Shown here piece by piece: positions 38,616 to 51,729 of a stretch of 64,000 nt of DNA. Below the pieces are notes generated by a model. That model searched no databases. It worked only from the letters and a program-made list of their open reading frames with translations, and had not been told where the DNA came from. The stretch comes from Pholis gunnellus (Eukaryota; Chordata; Actinopteri; Perciformes; Pholidae), in the NCBI GenBank assembly GCA_910591455.2, contig OU342807.1, positions 6,381,930 through 6,445,929 on the forward strand, in the 5' to 3' direction. Each line of letters starts with the position of its first letter. Positions within the stretch are counted from its first letter, which is position 1. Both the position numbers and the translations under genes were made by a program.

Positions 38616-39454
38616 GTCCGTTGTTTCACGGTGTCTTCTATCCCTCCTTTCGAGCAGCCCTTCCTCACTGCACTGTGTAGTCTCCCCCTCTCTCTCTCTC
38701 CCTTACACATTCTCCCCTATGCTTCCCCGCTCTACTTTTGGTCGATAGGTTAAGAACTCCTCCCAATGAGAGATGTGTGCAAGTGGTACGAGTGTGTGCA
38801 TGTGTGTACAGTCTGGTCCGTGATGGATGTGTGTGTGGCAGGTAATTAAAAGTGTGATTAGTGGATAATTAAAAGAGGTCTCTGTCTTTAGAATATTTAA
38901 CGACTTTAGACAGAGGACACGCTCACGCACACCCGCATGCACACACACAAGCTGGCAGGTGGGAGTGTGTTGGTTCACACTTTAATGGGGGTATAATGAT
39001 TCTTGAGATGATATAGGAAATAAGCAGGGAGTCACAAGCAGAGAGAAGAAGAAGTGAAGAGAGGTGGACAACGAGGGGAAGTAGTGGATCAGACAAAAGA
39101 CACCGCACCTTTCAAAGATATACATCCAGAGAATTAATCATCATCAGCACGAGCTACACAGGCTGGACACACACACCCACACACACACACACACAAAATC
39201 ACACTTACACACACTTCTCTCACTCTCAGTTTTCTGTCCGTCTTTGAGTGATCAGTTCAGACAGAAGCAGCTGCTCTCTGGCAGACGGAAATAGATTAAC
39301 AGAGAATCACTAAACACAGATCCTGCCGGCTCACACACACTGAGGGAAACACAAACATAAGAATGAAAGAATAAATGAGTTGTCAGAGGTCAGTTTACGC
39401 CTGGTCTTAAAAGGAAATCACAGATGTTGCTTATTAACAGCTATTTGTAGGTGT

Positions 39455-39522
39455 TCAAAACTAACTTTTGAGTCACTTAGATCAGCGTGACTCAATGGGC
39501 TCAAAACTAACTTTTGAGTCAC
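39455..39522. promoter_or_regulatory. Cluster of three perfect AP-1 (TRE) sites in direct and inverted repeats
   Basis: TGAGTCA occurs at 39469-39475 and 39515-39521, and its complement TGACTCA at 39488-39494. The first and third sit in an identical 22-bp direct repeat (39455-39476 and 39501-39522). The first two form a 9-bp perfect inverted repeat with a 10-nt loop. The sequence facts are direct; enhancer function is only a possibility. Confidence 0.45.
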
Positions 39523-40699
39523 CTTATTTTTAGAGTAATTAAGATACTCCACAGTTATAAGTCAATAGAATGCTGCAGGGATGACGTGTTTTTGTAGACC
39601 AACCTTGGAAGTAAGCGTCGCACTGGTTCTCTTGACAAAAAGCCATGAATTTTGGGATTCCTCCATTGGATTTTGAATCATTGCAGAAAATAAGCTCTGT
39701 GGCAAACACAAGTTTATGATACTGACACCTTTTGTTCAGCAAGATAAACTCAAATGAACACGACGTTTATGACTTTTGAAGTGCGATGGCATCTGCTATA
39801 AGTAAAAAGCTAAACCTAAGCATATTAACAACGAGGCAGTGAAGCGGTGAAGGCGGACTTGATGATGTTTACTGGTCTTACTTAGCCACTTGTTAGCAAA
39901 CACCTTTTTTTAAGCCACGTTAAAGCTTCAAAATTCCCAAGGGATATATTTACTGACGTATTATATATCGTAGAACAAAAGCTCAAATCTCTTCGGCTTG
40001 TGTAAACCACAGACCTTATTTCAGACATCTAACTGAAAACACATTCATTAAACCCATTGACTTCAAGACCAGGGAATCTGAAGTGCAAAAATGCCAACTC
40101 ACTTCCAGGTTTGAGGAGTCACCCCTGCAAGCACTCTAGAATGAAAATCATGCATATGGCGGCGAAGTAGCAAAATACTTCATTCGCCCGTCAATGGGTG
40201 TGCCAGCTCTTGCAGCATCCACCTCATTATGTCTCCGAGCTGTCAGCTCGTGTTGCTCGGCGCCTCAGCGCTCCTCCAGCCCCGTCGTTCTGTAGGATGC
40301 GCTGCCTTTAAATAGTCAACTTAATGCGTCACTTAATGAGACGGCGTTCGTGCTTTGCAGAACGCTTTCCAGAACGCTTTCCCACTTAACGCCAGGATAC
40401 AGACAAATGTCCTTTTTGCTATTTCTGTTGTTTGTCTGGTTCTTTCTCATTTTAATCAATTTGCATTTGTTTGTGTTGTTGTTGTGTTAGTCGAACTCTT
40501 CACCCCTCAGTCAAACTTTTGCTTTGCTATCGTCTCTGAAAAAAGATATGAGCATATGAGTAAATGCACCAACGCTTAGCAGCGTAGTCTGGCGATATTT
40601 AAACATCACTAATTCAACAAATATGTTATAAAACATCTATTTTGGTGGTCCACTTCTTTTTTTTGGTCATACAATCACGTACAGCATAAGGTAGTGAAA

Positions 40700-40795
40700 T
40701 CCGACCAGTGCATTTTAGGAGCAGTGAGCTGCTGTAAAGTGCCCGGGGAGCAACTCGGGGGTTCAGTGCCTGGCTCAAGGACATAAATGCCGATA
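40700..40795. repeat. Common fish interspersed repeat fragment (copy 2)
   Basis: TTAGGAGCAGTGAGCTGC, then GCCCGGGGAGCAACTCGGGG, then GTGCCTGGCTCAAGGACA correspond to the middle of the element seen near 15.9 kb. Confidence 0.5.
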
Positions 40796-41465
40796 CAAAA
40801 ATTGCATAGCAATCCACTCAACAGTCCGGACCAGAATGGGTAAAAGCAAAACTTGATGGACACGGGGACATTTTGACAGGAAGTGGGACAGCCTGCGTTT
40901 ACTTTTCATTTGAGGCAGAACAGGTTGTCCCTTACGGGAGGAGAAAGAACTGACAGGCAGGTACATCCCCCCACTGATGATGCCAGAGTGCCTCTGTGAA
41001 GCTGAGTGCACAGCAAACCTCACGAGTGAGTCATGGCGGCTCTACAGTGCTACTAGAGTGCTACTTCTTCACGAATCGGAACACACTGTATGCGCCGCAT
41101 AGATCTACTGTAGATGACTCTGCCTGAGATCAAAATGAGAGTGAATTCAATCACGCTGCTATGATAATGTGTGCCACGCGTGTTTACCTTCCATTGGCAT
41201 ATGCCTTGGCTTCTCCAGATACAGACGGCAGATGGCTTTAATACCAGAGCCGGGGGCCTTGTTAACAATGGCCAAATAGGACTTTGTTACAGTATATTAA
41301 GTATTTATTTGCTGCTACAGGAACACAAACAACTATGGTGATTATTCGAGGGTAATTCAAATATGTTAAAGGAATAATCATGGTAGTTAATAGTAACATA
41401 TTTTGCAACTGTGATGCAATCATCTGTGTCGCAGTCCTGCAGTTTAGGGAGCTTTTTGTTCCTCC

Positions 41466-41514
41466 TCCCTCTCCCGCTGCTCGTCTCCCTCTCCCGTCGC
41501 TCGTCTCCCTCCCT
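41466..41514. repeat. 20-bp tandem repeat, about 2.5 copies
   Basis: The unit TCCCTCTCCCGCTGCTCGTC is followed by a second copy differing at two adjacent bases and by a partial third copy. Confidence 0.85.
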
Positions 41515-41999
41515 TGAGTGAGTGAAGCAGAGTAAGCCTCTGTCATTTGGGAGAGTCATTAAGTGCAGCCTCGGAGTTAATGTCTTTTCTGCTTTTCGAC
41601 TTTAAAAAAAAGTTTTTTGTTTTCACCGCGGTTGTTTGAGAAATGCGACTGGGAGAAGACAGCAAATTTGGAACGCGGTTACAAAGAAGGGACGCACACG
41701 AGTTAAGGACAGATGAGGGGAGCCTCGACTTCACCTGATACATCCGCCAGACATCCAGGCTGTTATCTCAGCAAACAACAGAATATCTCACTGCGAGCTG
41801 GGCTCTGAAAAATAATAAGGCTATCAACTCTAAAATATCCACCCAGTTCTGCACCCCGATAGGAAATAAAGTGTAATCTAGTAAAAGCACAGCGTTTTTT
41901 TACCTTGTGGCATACGTGTGGTTCTACTTATAGCCGACAGGCTTGGAAACCACATCAACAGTTTTAAACAAAGCGACAACAAATTGCTTTTGGCAGAAC

Positions 42000-42300
42000 A
42001 AGCGATGAATATTCATAGTCCGACAGCAGGCCCTAAAGTGCTGTCTTCATAATGCAATTCTATCCCACTCCACCTTGACAATGAATAATATTACCAGAAA
42101 ATGCAATGCAATTAAAGCAACCCCTTGTTCGCTATCTCCCTTTGCAACATGTGTCGCTCCCTCACTCCCAATGCAGTACAGTGATAACATTAAAAATTAA
42201 ACAAGTCATCTGATTTTTTTTTTTTTTTTTTACTGCAAAATTCATGAATAATAGTGTGGCGGTAGAATAATTTGCCTCTGGACAATTTTTTTAAAGCAAA
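42000..42300. other. AT-rich intronic stretch with poly-T and TAAT/TTCATGAATAAT motifs
   Basis: Contains GATGAATATTCATAG (a palindromic ATGAATATTCAT core), several TAAT cores and an 18-base T run near 42217. There are no genes or recognised elements. Confidence 0.2.
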
Positions 42301-42884
42301 AAAAAAAAACAGTCGTTTGCAAGCAGACAGAATGTACGCATGGAGCCGTTGAACTGATCACACATGGAGAGGAGGAGACATCAACTGTAAAGAGGCAGCG
42401 AAGTAGTTTCAAAATCTAAGGTTAGAAAATATTGAAATGGTTGATTAAAAATGTAGAGATGATTCGGAATCTCAACTGAATACATTATGCATGTATTTAC
42501 AGATACTCTGTATGTAAACACACACACACACACACACACACAGACAAATCAGGGTTTTAACAATTTAACCTCCACGCACATCATGCTCTCCACTTCCCTC
42601 ACCAACAGCTCGCCCGGCAAAAAGTGGAATGAGCAGCTAACAAGACATCTGGACAGAAATGTGATCGAATAAGAAATATACCGAATGAGCTTTTGAATTG
42701 AAGACAGGCCTCCATTCAAATAATCCAAGTGGTTGCTTCATGGTTGCTTCAGGTACCAGTGAGACGAATACGATCCAGGATGTCCAGTTTCATTAGCAGA
42801 TTGAGATTATGGGACACCACAAAAGAAGAAATGAAAAACAAAGTAATCTACCAGGAATGTTCGGACGACCCAGAGTTCTCCATT

Positions 42885-43745
42885 TTGTAGTACGGACTGT
42901 ATAGTGGGATTATACTCGATATAGTGGAGTCAAAGTATCGCACAATGCATTGTGAATAATAGCGGACGACGACGGTCACTTAACCAAGCACTACATACCA
43001 TCATGCTGACAGAAAAACAGCGCTTTGAGACAAATCCATAAGCAGAAAAATATCATATTTAATGTGAGAAGAGCATCACAACACAAAAAAACAATAAATA
43101 CAAAGTACTTTGTATTTATTAATTTGTGAAAATACGTCGCCACATTCACAGCGGCAACGCATACAGTGTCAGTCCTTCGGTTTATACCTTTCAGAATAAA
43201 AGCCCTGGACATATGGGATGCATCACTGGTTACCAGGGGGAACTTCAACTCACTCGTTTATGTTAAGAGGAGACGGTATTTATCATGGATGGTCCTCTAG
43301 CCAACCCTACATGTTGCTGATGAGTTCACTATATAGTAGGGATGCATCGATCCACATTTTTTGGTCCCAATACTGATTCCTGGGCTTTGGGTATCGTCCG
43401 ATACAGTGTTTGATCAATAAGCTGTAGGCCTCACTGTGTGGAAGACACTGGGATCGTTCTTATATGTGTGAGACAACATCAGGCTCGACTTCTACATTGG
43501 TTTCCTAACTTTGCAAAACAAAATGTGACGAAACATAGATATGAATTTACTGAATTTGTATTTGTTAAAACAATGGTATCTGATACCAGATCAGCCCATT
43601 GTCAATGAGACCTGATCGAGCTATTTGAGTCAGTATCGGACCAAAATCAATATGGTTATAGGTGCACCTCTCTACATAGTCCTCTATTTAGAACTCCCTA
43701 CATAGTGAGTAGGGAGTAGTGAATGTATTATAGAGCCCTCCACAT
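42885..43745. repeat. Fish interspersed repeat, interrupted by a hAT-like element
   Basis: The sequence from TTTGTAGTACGGACTG to the AGTGAGTAGGGAGTAGTGAA end resembles a dispersed repeat I have seen in fish genomes, including ACTTAACCAAGCACTACATA and CAAATCCATAAGCAGAAAAA. The outer ends are approximate. Removing 43337-43671 and one target copy restores a continuous TTCACTATATAG-TCCTCTATTTAG reading. Confidence 0.45.
43337..43671. mobile_element. Non-autonomous hAT-like DNA transposon, 335 bp
   Basis: The left end TAGGGATGCATCGAT and the reverse complement of the right end, AGAGGTGCACCTAT, match at about 10 of 14 aligned bases. The flanks are 8-bp near-identical duplications: CTATATAG at 43329-43336 and CTACATAG at 43672-43679. 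An 8-bp duplication and this terminal type are characteristic of hAT elements. There is no transposase frame, and the interior has fish MITE-like phrases (GATACCAGATCAGCCC). Confidence 0.7.
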
Positions 43746-45529
43746 CAAAGTGGCTCCATTGAAGTCGATGAAAGACGAACATGACCTCGCTTAAAGCTAA
43801 AGGAACGCGGTGCAGCATTAGTTCAGGCAGAGCGCCGCTTGCATTAGCTGATTGTCATCAGCTGCTTCATTCATGCTTCACAATCACTGGCTCATTCATC
43901 GGCTGTTTGGCTGCCACTGTACTGGTAACGTTGAATGCTGATCATACAAGTGTACAGCGCAGCCGTTATGACCTCACACTCCTCACTGTTAGTCAGCTGA
44001 TGCCTTAATGCCAATGCGACCCAAACTCCTCCTCCTCTCTAAAGTATTCTATCATATAATTCATGTTTATGTGTGTGTATTTATTAAGTGGGGATTAGTT
44101 GTCCCGGCATTAAAAAGCACTGCTGCTTAGACTGTTTTAATGTAGATTTATGTGTCTGCCAAATCTATAACCATTTTGCTTTAAATGGTCAATTCCTTGG
44201 CACAAGTGTCTCTAACTTAAGAGTATAAAATTCAGACTTAGCTGCCAATTAGTTCCACTTGTAAGTCATTATTTTAAACAGCACACGGCTTAACAACCCC
44301 AAAATTCGCCAGCGTAGAAACAACACCGAGACAGATCAACTTCCACAGCTTTGCTACAGTCGGAAACATTTCAAATTTATTCATAATTTCCCTTTTAAAG
44401 ACCGTAAAAGGTCAAAAGCAGAGGAATACCAAGATTACCATCTTCCCTTTGAATTGGGATCAACAACCTTTAATACCACCTGACAAGAAGGAAGGACAAA
44501 GTGAGCGAGAGACGGGGTGAGAACAAGGAGCAAACAAGAGAGAGACAGAGCAACACCGTTTCCGTTCAAATGAAGAGAGAGCTAAGTTATTGAAGTGGAA
44601 ATGGAAGAGTTTACTGTAGAGAATTTTCATCCTGTTATTTGCCGCCACATTAGGCGACCAAAGAAGCAATTCAATTATAGAAAGGGATGGAAAGAGGGAA
44701 GGAAATAAAAAAAAGAGGGGAGCAAAAGGCGAAAGGGAAGGAGAGGTAAATTAGAAAATATCAGTTCGGATGGGATTCAAAAAATGAATTCCTGTTGCTT
44801 TGTGTCTTTTATTTTCTTCTAATCTGCTGTGAAATGCTAAATGCTAATCATCGTGGTATATCTTTTAGCCAACGTCATTCACTGCCATTAGTGACAAAGA
44901 GGCAATTCACTTTAACACAACTTCTTGGTCAGGTAGTTTATTATTTTTTTTGCCATTTTAAAAATCAATTAAAAGACCTGGGCTATTACGAAGACAGCAG
45001 CATGGGTCTCAAAAGGACTAAAAAAAAAACCAACCAGACCTTTCTATGAATCTAATATTTTCTAGAAAGTTGTCTAGCTAATGCATTGCATTAATGCACA
45101 GGCTTCAAATGCAGGCAGACACAGCTAATGAAGACATATATGGGCATTTCTTTGGCAAGCGAGTCAGGCTAATAAGCCTGCTCTATTTATCAAGTGGATT
45201 GCCTTGCAAGAGTGAGGCTGATTGGCTCGCTAATGCAGGAAATATTACAATATTTAACTACAGCAAGACCGCAACTGACAACATACTACGTGCTGTGGCA
45301 GCAGTTCTTCAGTGCACTGACGTGGAGTGAGTTTTCTAAATGTGCTGTAAATGTTTGGAGAAAGTTGGATTTGAGTTCAACTTTGTAACATTGTAACTTA
45401 TGACTCTGTTAATATCGTGTAAACAGGGCGAGCCAAGTTTCTAAAAGTTCCATAACGTCAACGTCAAAGAAGGAGTCGGTATGTGAGCTTGTTTATGCAA
45501 CTTAAGTGAAATCCTTAACAAAGACATAA

Positions 45530-45530
<1 letters not shown>

Positions 45531-45614
<84 letters not shown>

Positions 45615-45615
45615 G
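45531..45615. repeat. (GT)n tract ending in an 18-base G run
   Basis: About 67 bp of GT passes directly into poly-G. A similar GT-to-G transition is at 46820-46864. Confidence 0.96.
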
Positions 45616-46817
45616 ATACAATACACGAGTAAGTAGAGAAAACTTTGGCACAAGGCTCTTCTTAGTGCAGCCATATTTCTTAAAATCCGACTAGTCTGGG
45701 ATGTTTTTGTGATCCCAAAAGTAACTAAAACATATCATTGAGAAGAAAGTCACATACAGTATCTAAGCTCCCGGTGACTCCAGAGATTAAGTCACAGACA
45801 CAATGGATTAAACTCTTTACTCCATATTCATTTCCTGTTACTTTCCCCCCCTATTTCTTCTCCTACCTCAGTCTCAGTCACTTTGATCCTCCCCTTTGGC
45901 TGCCGTGAGAAACGGAGTCATTATGAACCGCAGCGGTGCCGTTGCGGATGGAAGATCTTTCAAATGTCCGCTTGTATTTTCAACATGTGGTGGGATTTAA
46001 GCCTACACATCCTTTGAGTCTGCCTCCAAATGACGCTCTTTTACTCTTGAGCTTGCTGTCTGTCGGAGACACACACACACATGCATATGTGCACACGCCC
46101 GCAGACACAAACACACAAAACATCTGCTCGCAAAGTTCAGACAGCGAGAAAGTTCCTTCTGTTCAGACCTCTGCTGTGTGTGTGTGTGTGTGTGTGTGAG
46201 TGAGTGTGAGAGATGGAAAGCGGCAAAATAATGAATTGCTCCCTCTGTTTAAGTGGTGTTTGACAAATTAAAATGAATGAATGTGAAGACACACACACAC
46301 ATGCACACACACACACCTCCACAGCATATGGCTGCTTAGGCCAGGTCTGTGAGGAGAAATATTTCCCAGAAGGCTCAGTCCTGACATTGACCACCTGTGA
46401 CATCAGCGCTCTGCGCACCAGTCGCCTCCCCAGCAACGAGAAACTGAAATATCTGCTGTCTGCCCTGCCACGGTTCTGCATAGATCACTGCCTGTATTCG
46501 ATCAATCAGGGCGCACTGACAGAAGAAGAAAGAAGAGTTCTACTTCTCCTCCTCCGTGCTGTCCGCTTAAAGGCTGCTGGCTACGAGAACTATTTCACAT
46601 CCGTCTGCCACAGGCCTCAGAGCTAATTAAAAAACCGCAGCACGCTCTTCTCGACCTGGGCTGCAGGTCACAGCTACAATATATATCAGCGGCGGCGCTG
46701 TCCCCAAAGTTGTTTTGACTGCTGCTGGACAGCAACACGAAATAAGAAAACACACTCAATTATGTGTGAAGTCTAGAGCTCATGTGAAAATTGGAGGAAG
46801 GATGGCAAGGGAGGGTG

Positions 46818-46856
<39 letters not shown>

Positions 46857-47090
46857 GGGGGGGGACAAATTAGAGTGATGGCAGTGCAGCAAGAAGATAG
46901 AAGGGGGCAGGGAGTGTGAGCTCTATTAGATTGGAGCAGAGTGTGTGGGAAGTGACAGCTTGTACGCTCTTTGCTGGCCAGTATTTTGAGGGCTGGGGAG
47001 TTTGGGTAATGTCATACACAAACAGGATGTGTGTGTGTGGACGTGATGGGGAGGGGGGAAGCTTAGACACACAGAGGGAGCAGGGTTGTG

Positions 47091-47129
47091 TGCGTGTGCG
47101 TGCGCGTGTGTGTGCGTGTGTGTGTGTGT
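47091..47129. repeat. (GT)n with GC interruptions
   Basis: Imperfect GT/GC alternating purine-pyrimidine run. A purer GT run is at 47519-47550, and a GGGGGA-rich minisatellite-like stretch at about 47740-47776. Confidence 0.85.
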
Positions 47130-47516
47130 TGGATATGCAGAAAGGGGTTAGGGGCAGACACACAGACGTAAATGGAGAGCGGTGGGAGAGGCAGAGAGAC
47201 AGACAGCGAAATGGGGCTTGGGACTCTGGGAGCGATGCATATCGGATCAATAAACTTCATAAACAACATCATCAGCTCGGTCACCACGAAGACAGCCAAC
47301 CGCCAGGCACCATCTGGCCCTGTCTCACCGGACCGCAGGATCAGCCAGCGTAACCTCGCTCACAAACACTAACGCGTACGCCAACGGCTCCACACACAGC
47401 TTTACACACACTGTTACACAGGCAGAACCGTGCAAATATTCAGTTGACACGCATGGGCGCACACACAGACGTTAGAGCCAGGTAGACGCAACTGAGATTG
47501 GTCTGGAGAGACAGAT

Positions 47517-47554
<38 letters not shown>

Positions 47555-50500
47555 CAGCACAGCAGTTGAGCAGTTTATTCAGGAACAGAAGTTTATGGCT
47601 TCTGTAACAGTATATCCTGTAGCATGATAATGACCGTAAAAGAGACAGAGAGGGAGAGAGGGAGAGCCAACGCATGGGAACAAAGCCATATAAAGAATAA
47701 TTTAGAGGCAGGAGTGAGAGATGGAGCGGCGAGGTGAGAGGAGGGGGGAGGAGGGGGAGGAGAGGGGGAGAGGGGGACATGTCTTGTAGAGACAAGAGGG
47801 AAGCTGTGAAGAAAGGTGCAAATTAGTCTTTTCTATGAGGGTTCAAAGGAAGTGTTATGCATGAATCACGGTGTGTATGTGGGGCGCAAGCAAATCAGAA
47901 TGTTTCCTCTCACAATGCAAAAATAAAAAAGTTGTTATCCAGATTATATTAATACTTGAAAATGACATAGCGCGACAAACTTTTTTCGAGTCATATTACA
48001 GGTGTGTGTGTGTGGGCAGAAACAAAATAAAACAAATCATGGGGATGAAATGTTTTTTAACTATCTAAGAATATCATTCAAATGATTTCTATATCACAAA
48101 ATATATATATTACCATAATAACCAGACTCTGCAAGTGGCAGAACCACTTGTCGTTTTTTTATCTTGTTGCCATGGATACAGGTACTGGCGTGAAAAGGCT
48201 TGAATCCTAAACTGCTTCAAAGTTGCACCCCAGTCAGGTCCTCTCGGCCCAAACGCAGCGCCCACATCACAGGACCGCCGAGGGCCCCATGACAGCAATA
48301 AAGAAATCCTATCTGGGTGACGGACTCGTCTAGTCTCTGTCAACTGTTTACTCGGGAGTCCGGTATCGACTTTACAAAGAATAATTTGACATTGAATCAA
48401 ATCCACTGCTTCAAAATGACTTTTTACACGATCCATTATTTCTAGGTTTACTTCATTTTGTCATGTAGCTGGTGTGACTTCAACACATGGATTAGAAGTG
48501 CTGTAAACAGCAGTTTGCTATTAGTACTTTTTGGATAGTTCTTTTGCTTCAGATTAATGAAGCGATTATTAATTAACGTCTCATTAACATGTGGGTTTAT
48601 TCATCCCAGAGAGTCTAGCCTACGTAAAAGAACATAAAATACTTGAAAAACTGCATCATCACAAAATATACGACCAGAAAATCCTGAAGGATGAAAGAAG
48701 AAAATGTTACTGGTTGGTTTAAGTATGAATCAGATGAAATGCTAATGTTGAAAATAAATAAATTCCAATTTAAAAGAATACTTCACTCATCAATTAATCA
48801 CCCAGTGCTATCTTGAATTCTCAAAGGAGACTTTTATGTCTCGCATGCTTCCACATGAACAGTAAGCTTGCTTATTAAACTTAAGGTTTACATATTTGTA
48901 TATTTGAATTAAAACATTTCAAACCTTCAGAACCGGCAGACATTCGCCCCACTACATGAATAACTCTAAAGAATGACCTATTGTCATGAAAGACCAGCTT
49001 CTGTTTGGTGATTTCTCACTGAACCTGTTATGCAGTAAACCAATATGCTGCAACATGGTTCCAGGTTCAAGCAAAAAACACCGACTGTCAGAGTGAAACA
49101 CTGCCTGTCAGAGTGGAACTCTTCCTCATGAATTCAGTGGTCTGAAGTACGGCCGTGACAGATTTGTCAGAGGTGTGAAGAAACGTATGATTTGAAACAC
49201 TGACCTTTGAATCTCTCTCCGTTTGTCTCTCTGATCAGGAAGGGAGAGGTCGTCCAGGACACTCGAGAGAGTTAATTGAGATGGAGCAACATGATTTATA
49301 TCAAATTAATGGAAGTGACGAGTCTCCGTCTCTCTGCATAAAACCGGTATATGGTCCAAATAAAACATCTCGTACATTAAGTGTAAGGCCGCTGTTGTGT
49401 GAAACAGCACCTCCCTTTTTATCCCCAGAATGCCCCTAACATTGTATTTCATAGAAATGTCTTCAGTGGAGGCATTCAGGTATTCAGTGGGAACTAACTC
49501 TGTCTGCAGTAAATAGCTGAGGAAAACCATGAATTTAATGGCTTATCTTGATAATAAAATGCAGAGACTGTGCAATTTTGGGCAGGACGTTAAACTGTTT
49601 TTTTTCCCCCCAACTCAATTAAGATAAAGGCCAAAGAGAAATGGAGCCGATGGAGCCACATTCACAACACATACTGGCTCCGACACACAGGCCACGGCGT
49701 CATCCGCGTCGCGATCATCGGGCCAAACGTCTCGGCTGACTGCTCCTGTGTGACAGCACATCGCTCGCTGTCAAATCATGTCGCGTTGTAGCTGCTCCGC
49801 TAACCTACTGCTGCAACCGTTACATCAGCGCCGACTCTGCAATCTCTGCCGCCGCCCCGACTTCAACTCAACATTCATTATCTCTACGTCACGCTTCTAC
49901 TATTGATTGGCTTCTGTTACTCTTGCAAATGGTTCCGGATCGGCTGATCTCCCAGACCAGATCCCCACCGCCAAACAGAGCTACGCTGTTTTAGCTACTT
50001 ATGTGACAACATCTTGAAGCAAATGGTTGGCAAACAGATAGTTTGTTCTTTGTGCTCATCACAGATCTACAGGTTCTGGAAAGCTTTCAATTAAGTAATT
50101 AGTAGAAGATTAATAATTTATAATGTATGATTAATAATATAGATGATATTAACAGTATACATGTATTGATTTACTCCAGGAAAGACTGTCATTCCCCCCA
50201 TATATTAATGATTATAGTGTCTCGCTTCTCTTTACGACGGCTGGCTTTTATTTACACCACCGAGTGTTGCTTTTACACTTTTGCCGTCCAACGTGGCCGA
50301 ACAACACCTCTTACAAAATAGTTCCTTCAGAGCATCCGAGTCTCCAGCCTCCGTAGCGGCTCTGTGAGGCTGGACTCGAACTTGGACTTCTTCTGTTACA
50401 AAAGGATCTGGATGAGATCTGTAGAGAGTCTGGGGCGGCTCTTTGTACCCGGCTGTCAATACCACTCTGATGTGGTTAAGTGGCCATTATAGTAGTTCAT

Positions 50501-51234
50501 GGGCAGGTGAACATTTGGAGCACTAGGAGTGAACATTTTTCACACTTCAGACAGATATTTATTCATTTATTATTCTTAACCGCCAGTGGTAGTGGCAGTA
50601 GCGCTCTTATTTGTAAAGGGCGAGGGCAATGTAGTGGTGGTGTTGACAGTAAACACTATACACACCGGCAGTGTCTTGAATCCATCGTCATTACCACACT
50701 CAATGGAGCCCCATTAAGTTAACAGGAGAGCCATTTTCCAGGTCCATTCAAATTAAAAAGGCGAGTCAATCTTGATAAAAAATGATAAAGTAAATAAATA
50801 AAAAAAAAACTGCTAATGTACCCCGACTCCACAAGGCTTTCTCACAAGCACTTCTGCGGCGGTGACTGTCATAAAAGGAATGAAAAAGTTGCTGTCTGGC
50901 CATTTAAGTGTACAGCAAGGCCACTGACAATTTCCTTCAATAACACACAGGGGAGCAGTTGGTGTTCTTAATGGGGAGTTAGTTATCTCGGGCTTTGAGA
51001 GCCGCCTAATGAAACCACTGAAGGTCTGTATCTCAGACACCTACTTTCAGCGGCGAGTAGATTCAAATGGATATTCCAAAATAACTTCTCACGCCTCAAT
51101 CTACAGCACATTACTCTGAGAAACCTTTCACAACAAATGTACACGTCCCGGCTCTGTCTGAAGAATTACATCAGTAATACTCTGTATGAACATTTTTCAA
51201 AATAACGACACTGACAGGATAGCGGTAGGAGCTA

Positions 51235-51590
51235 CGGAATAATATGCAAATTACCGGCATTTCAAAAACAGCCCGACAACAGCATTAAACAAAAGAGTGT
51301 GAAATACAGCTCACACCACACATCCAGGGACTCGCTGCTGTACAATTAATACAGAAGAACAGCTCCGGTGCACCTACAATTACTTAATGACCTTGCTGAT
51401 CAGACAAGAGAAAACCATTTGATTCATTGAAAAATCCATTTTATCCTCTTTTGATAATGTCCTGGGTCTTTTGTAGAGATGTCTAATGAATAGGGTCAGT
51501 TATCTAAATGGAGTATTATTCATAACAATTGGTGTGCAAGGATTAAAAATCGCTTTTGTGCTTCTGCGGCATGCTAATTGATATACCACG
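51235..51590. other. Unique AT-rich intronic stretch with octamer and homeodomain-type motifs
   Basis: There is no simple repeat or transposon here. It carries a perfect octamer ATGCAAAT (51244-51251), several TAAT cores, and an AACAATTGG SOX-like site near 51.53 kb, just downstream of exon C. Such low-repeat AT-rich islands in developmental gene introns are often conserved enhancers. Conservation cannot be seen here. Confidence 0.25.
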
Positions 51591-51662
51591 GAGGGATAAG
51601 AAGTGTAAAATTGAAATTGTATCTCAAGCGATATTTTTTTTGTCAGTGTGTCTGCACACGTC

Positions 51663-51667
<5 letters not shown>

Positions 51668-51700
<33 letters not shown>

Positions 51701-51701
51701 G
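51668..51701. repeat. (GA)n tract just after exon C
   Basis: On the transcript strand this is a CU tract at +29 to +62 of the exon C 5' splice site. Confidence 0.95.
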
Positions 51702-51729
51702 GTGAGACAGGGAATGAAGAGACACCTAC

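Noticed and set aside
38292..38680. 100-120-codon frames on both strands
   Set aside because: They coincide with a common fish interspersed repeat.
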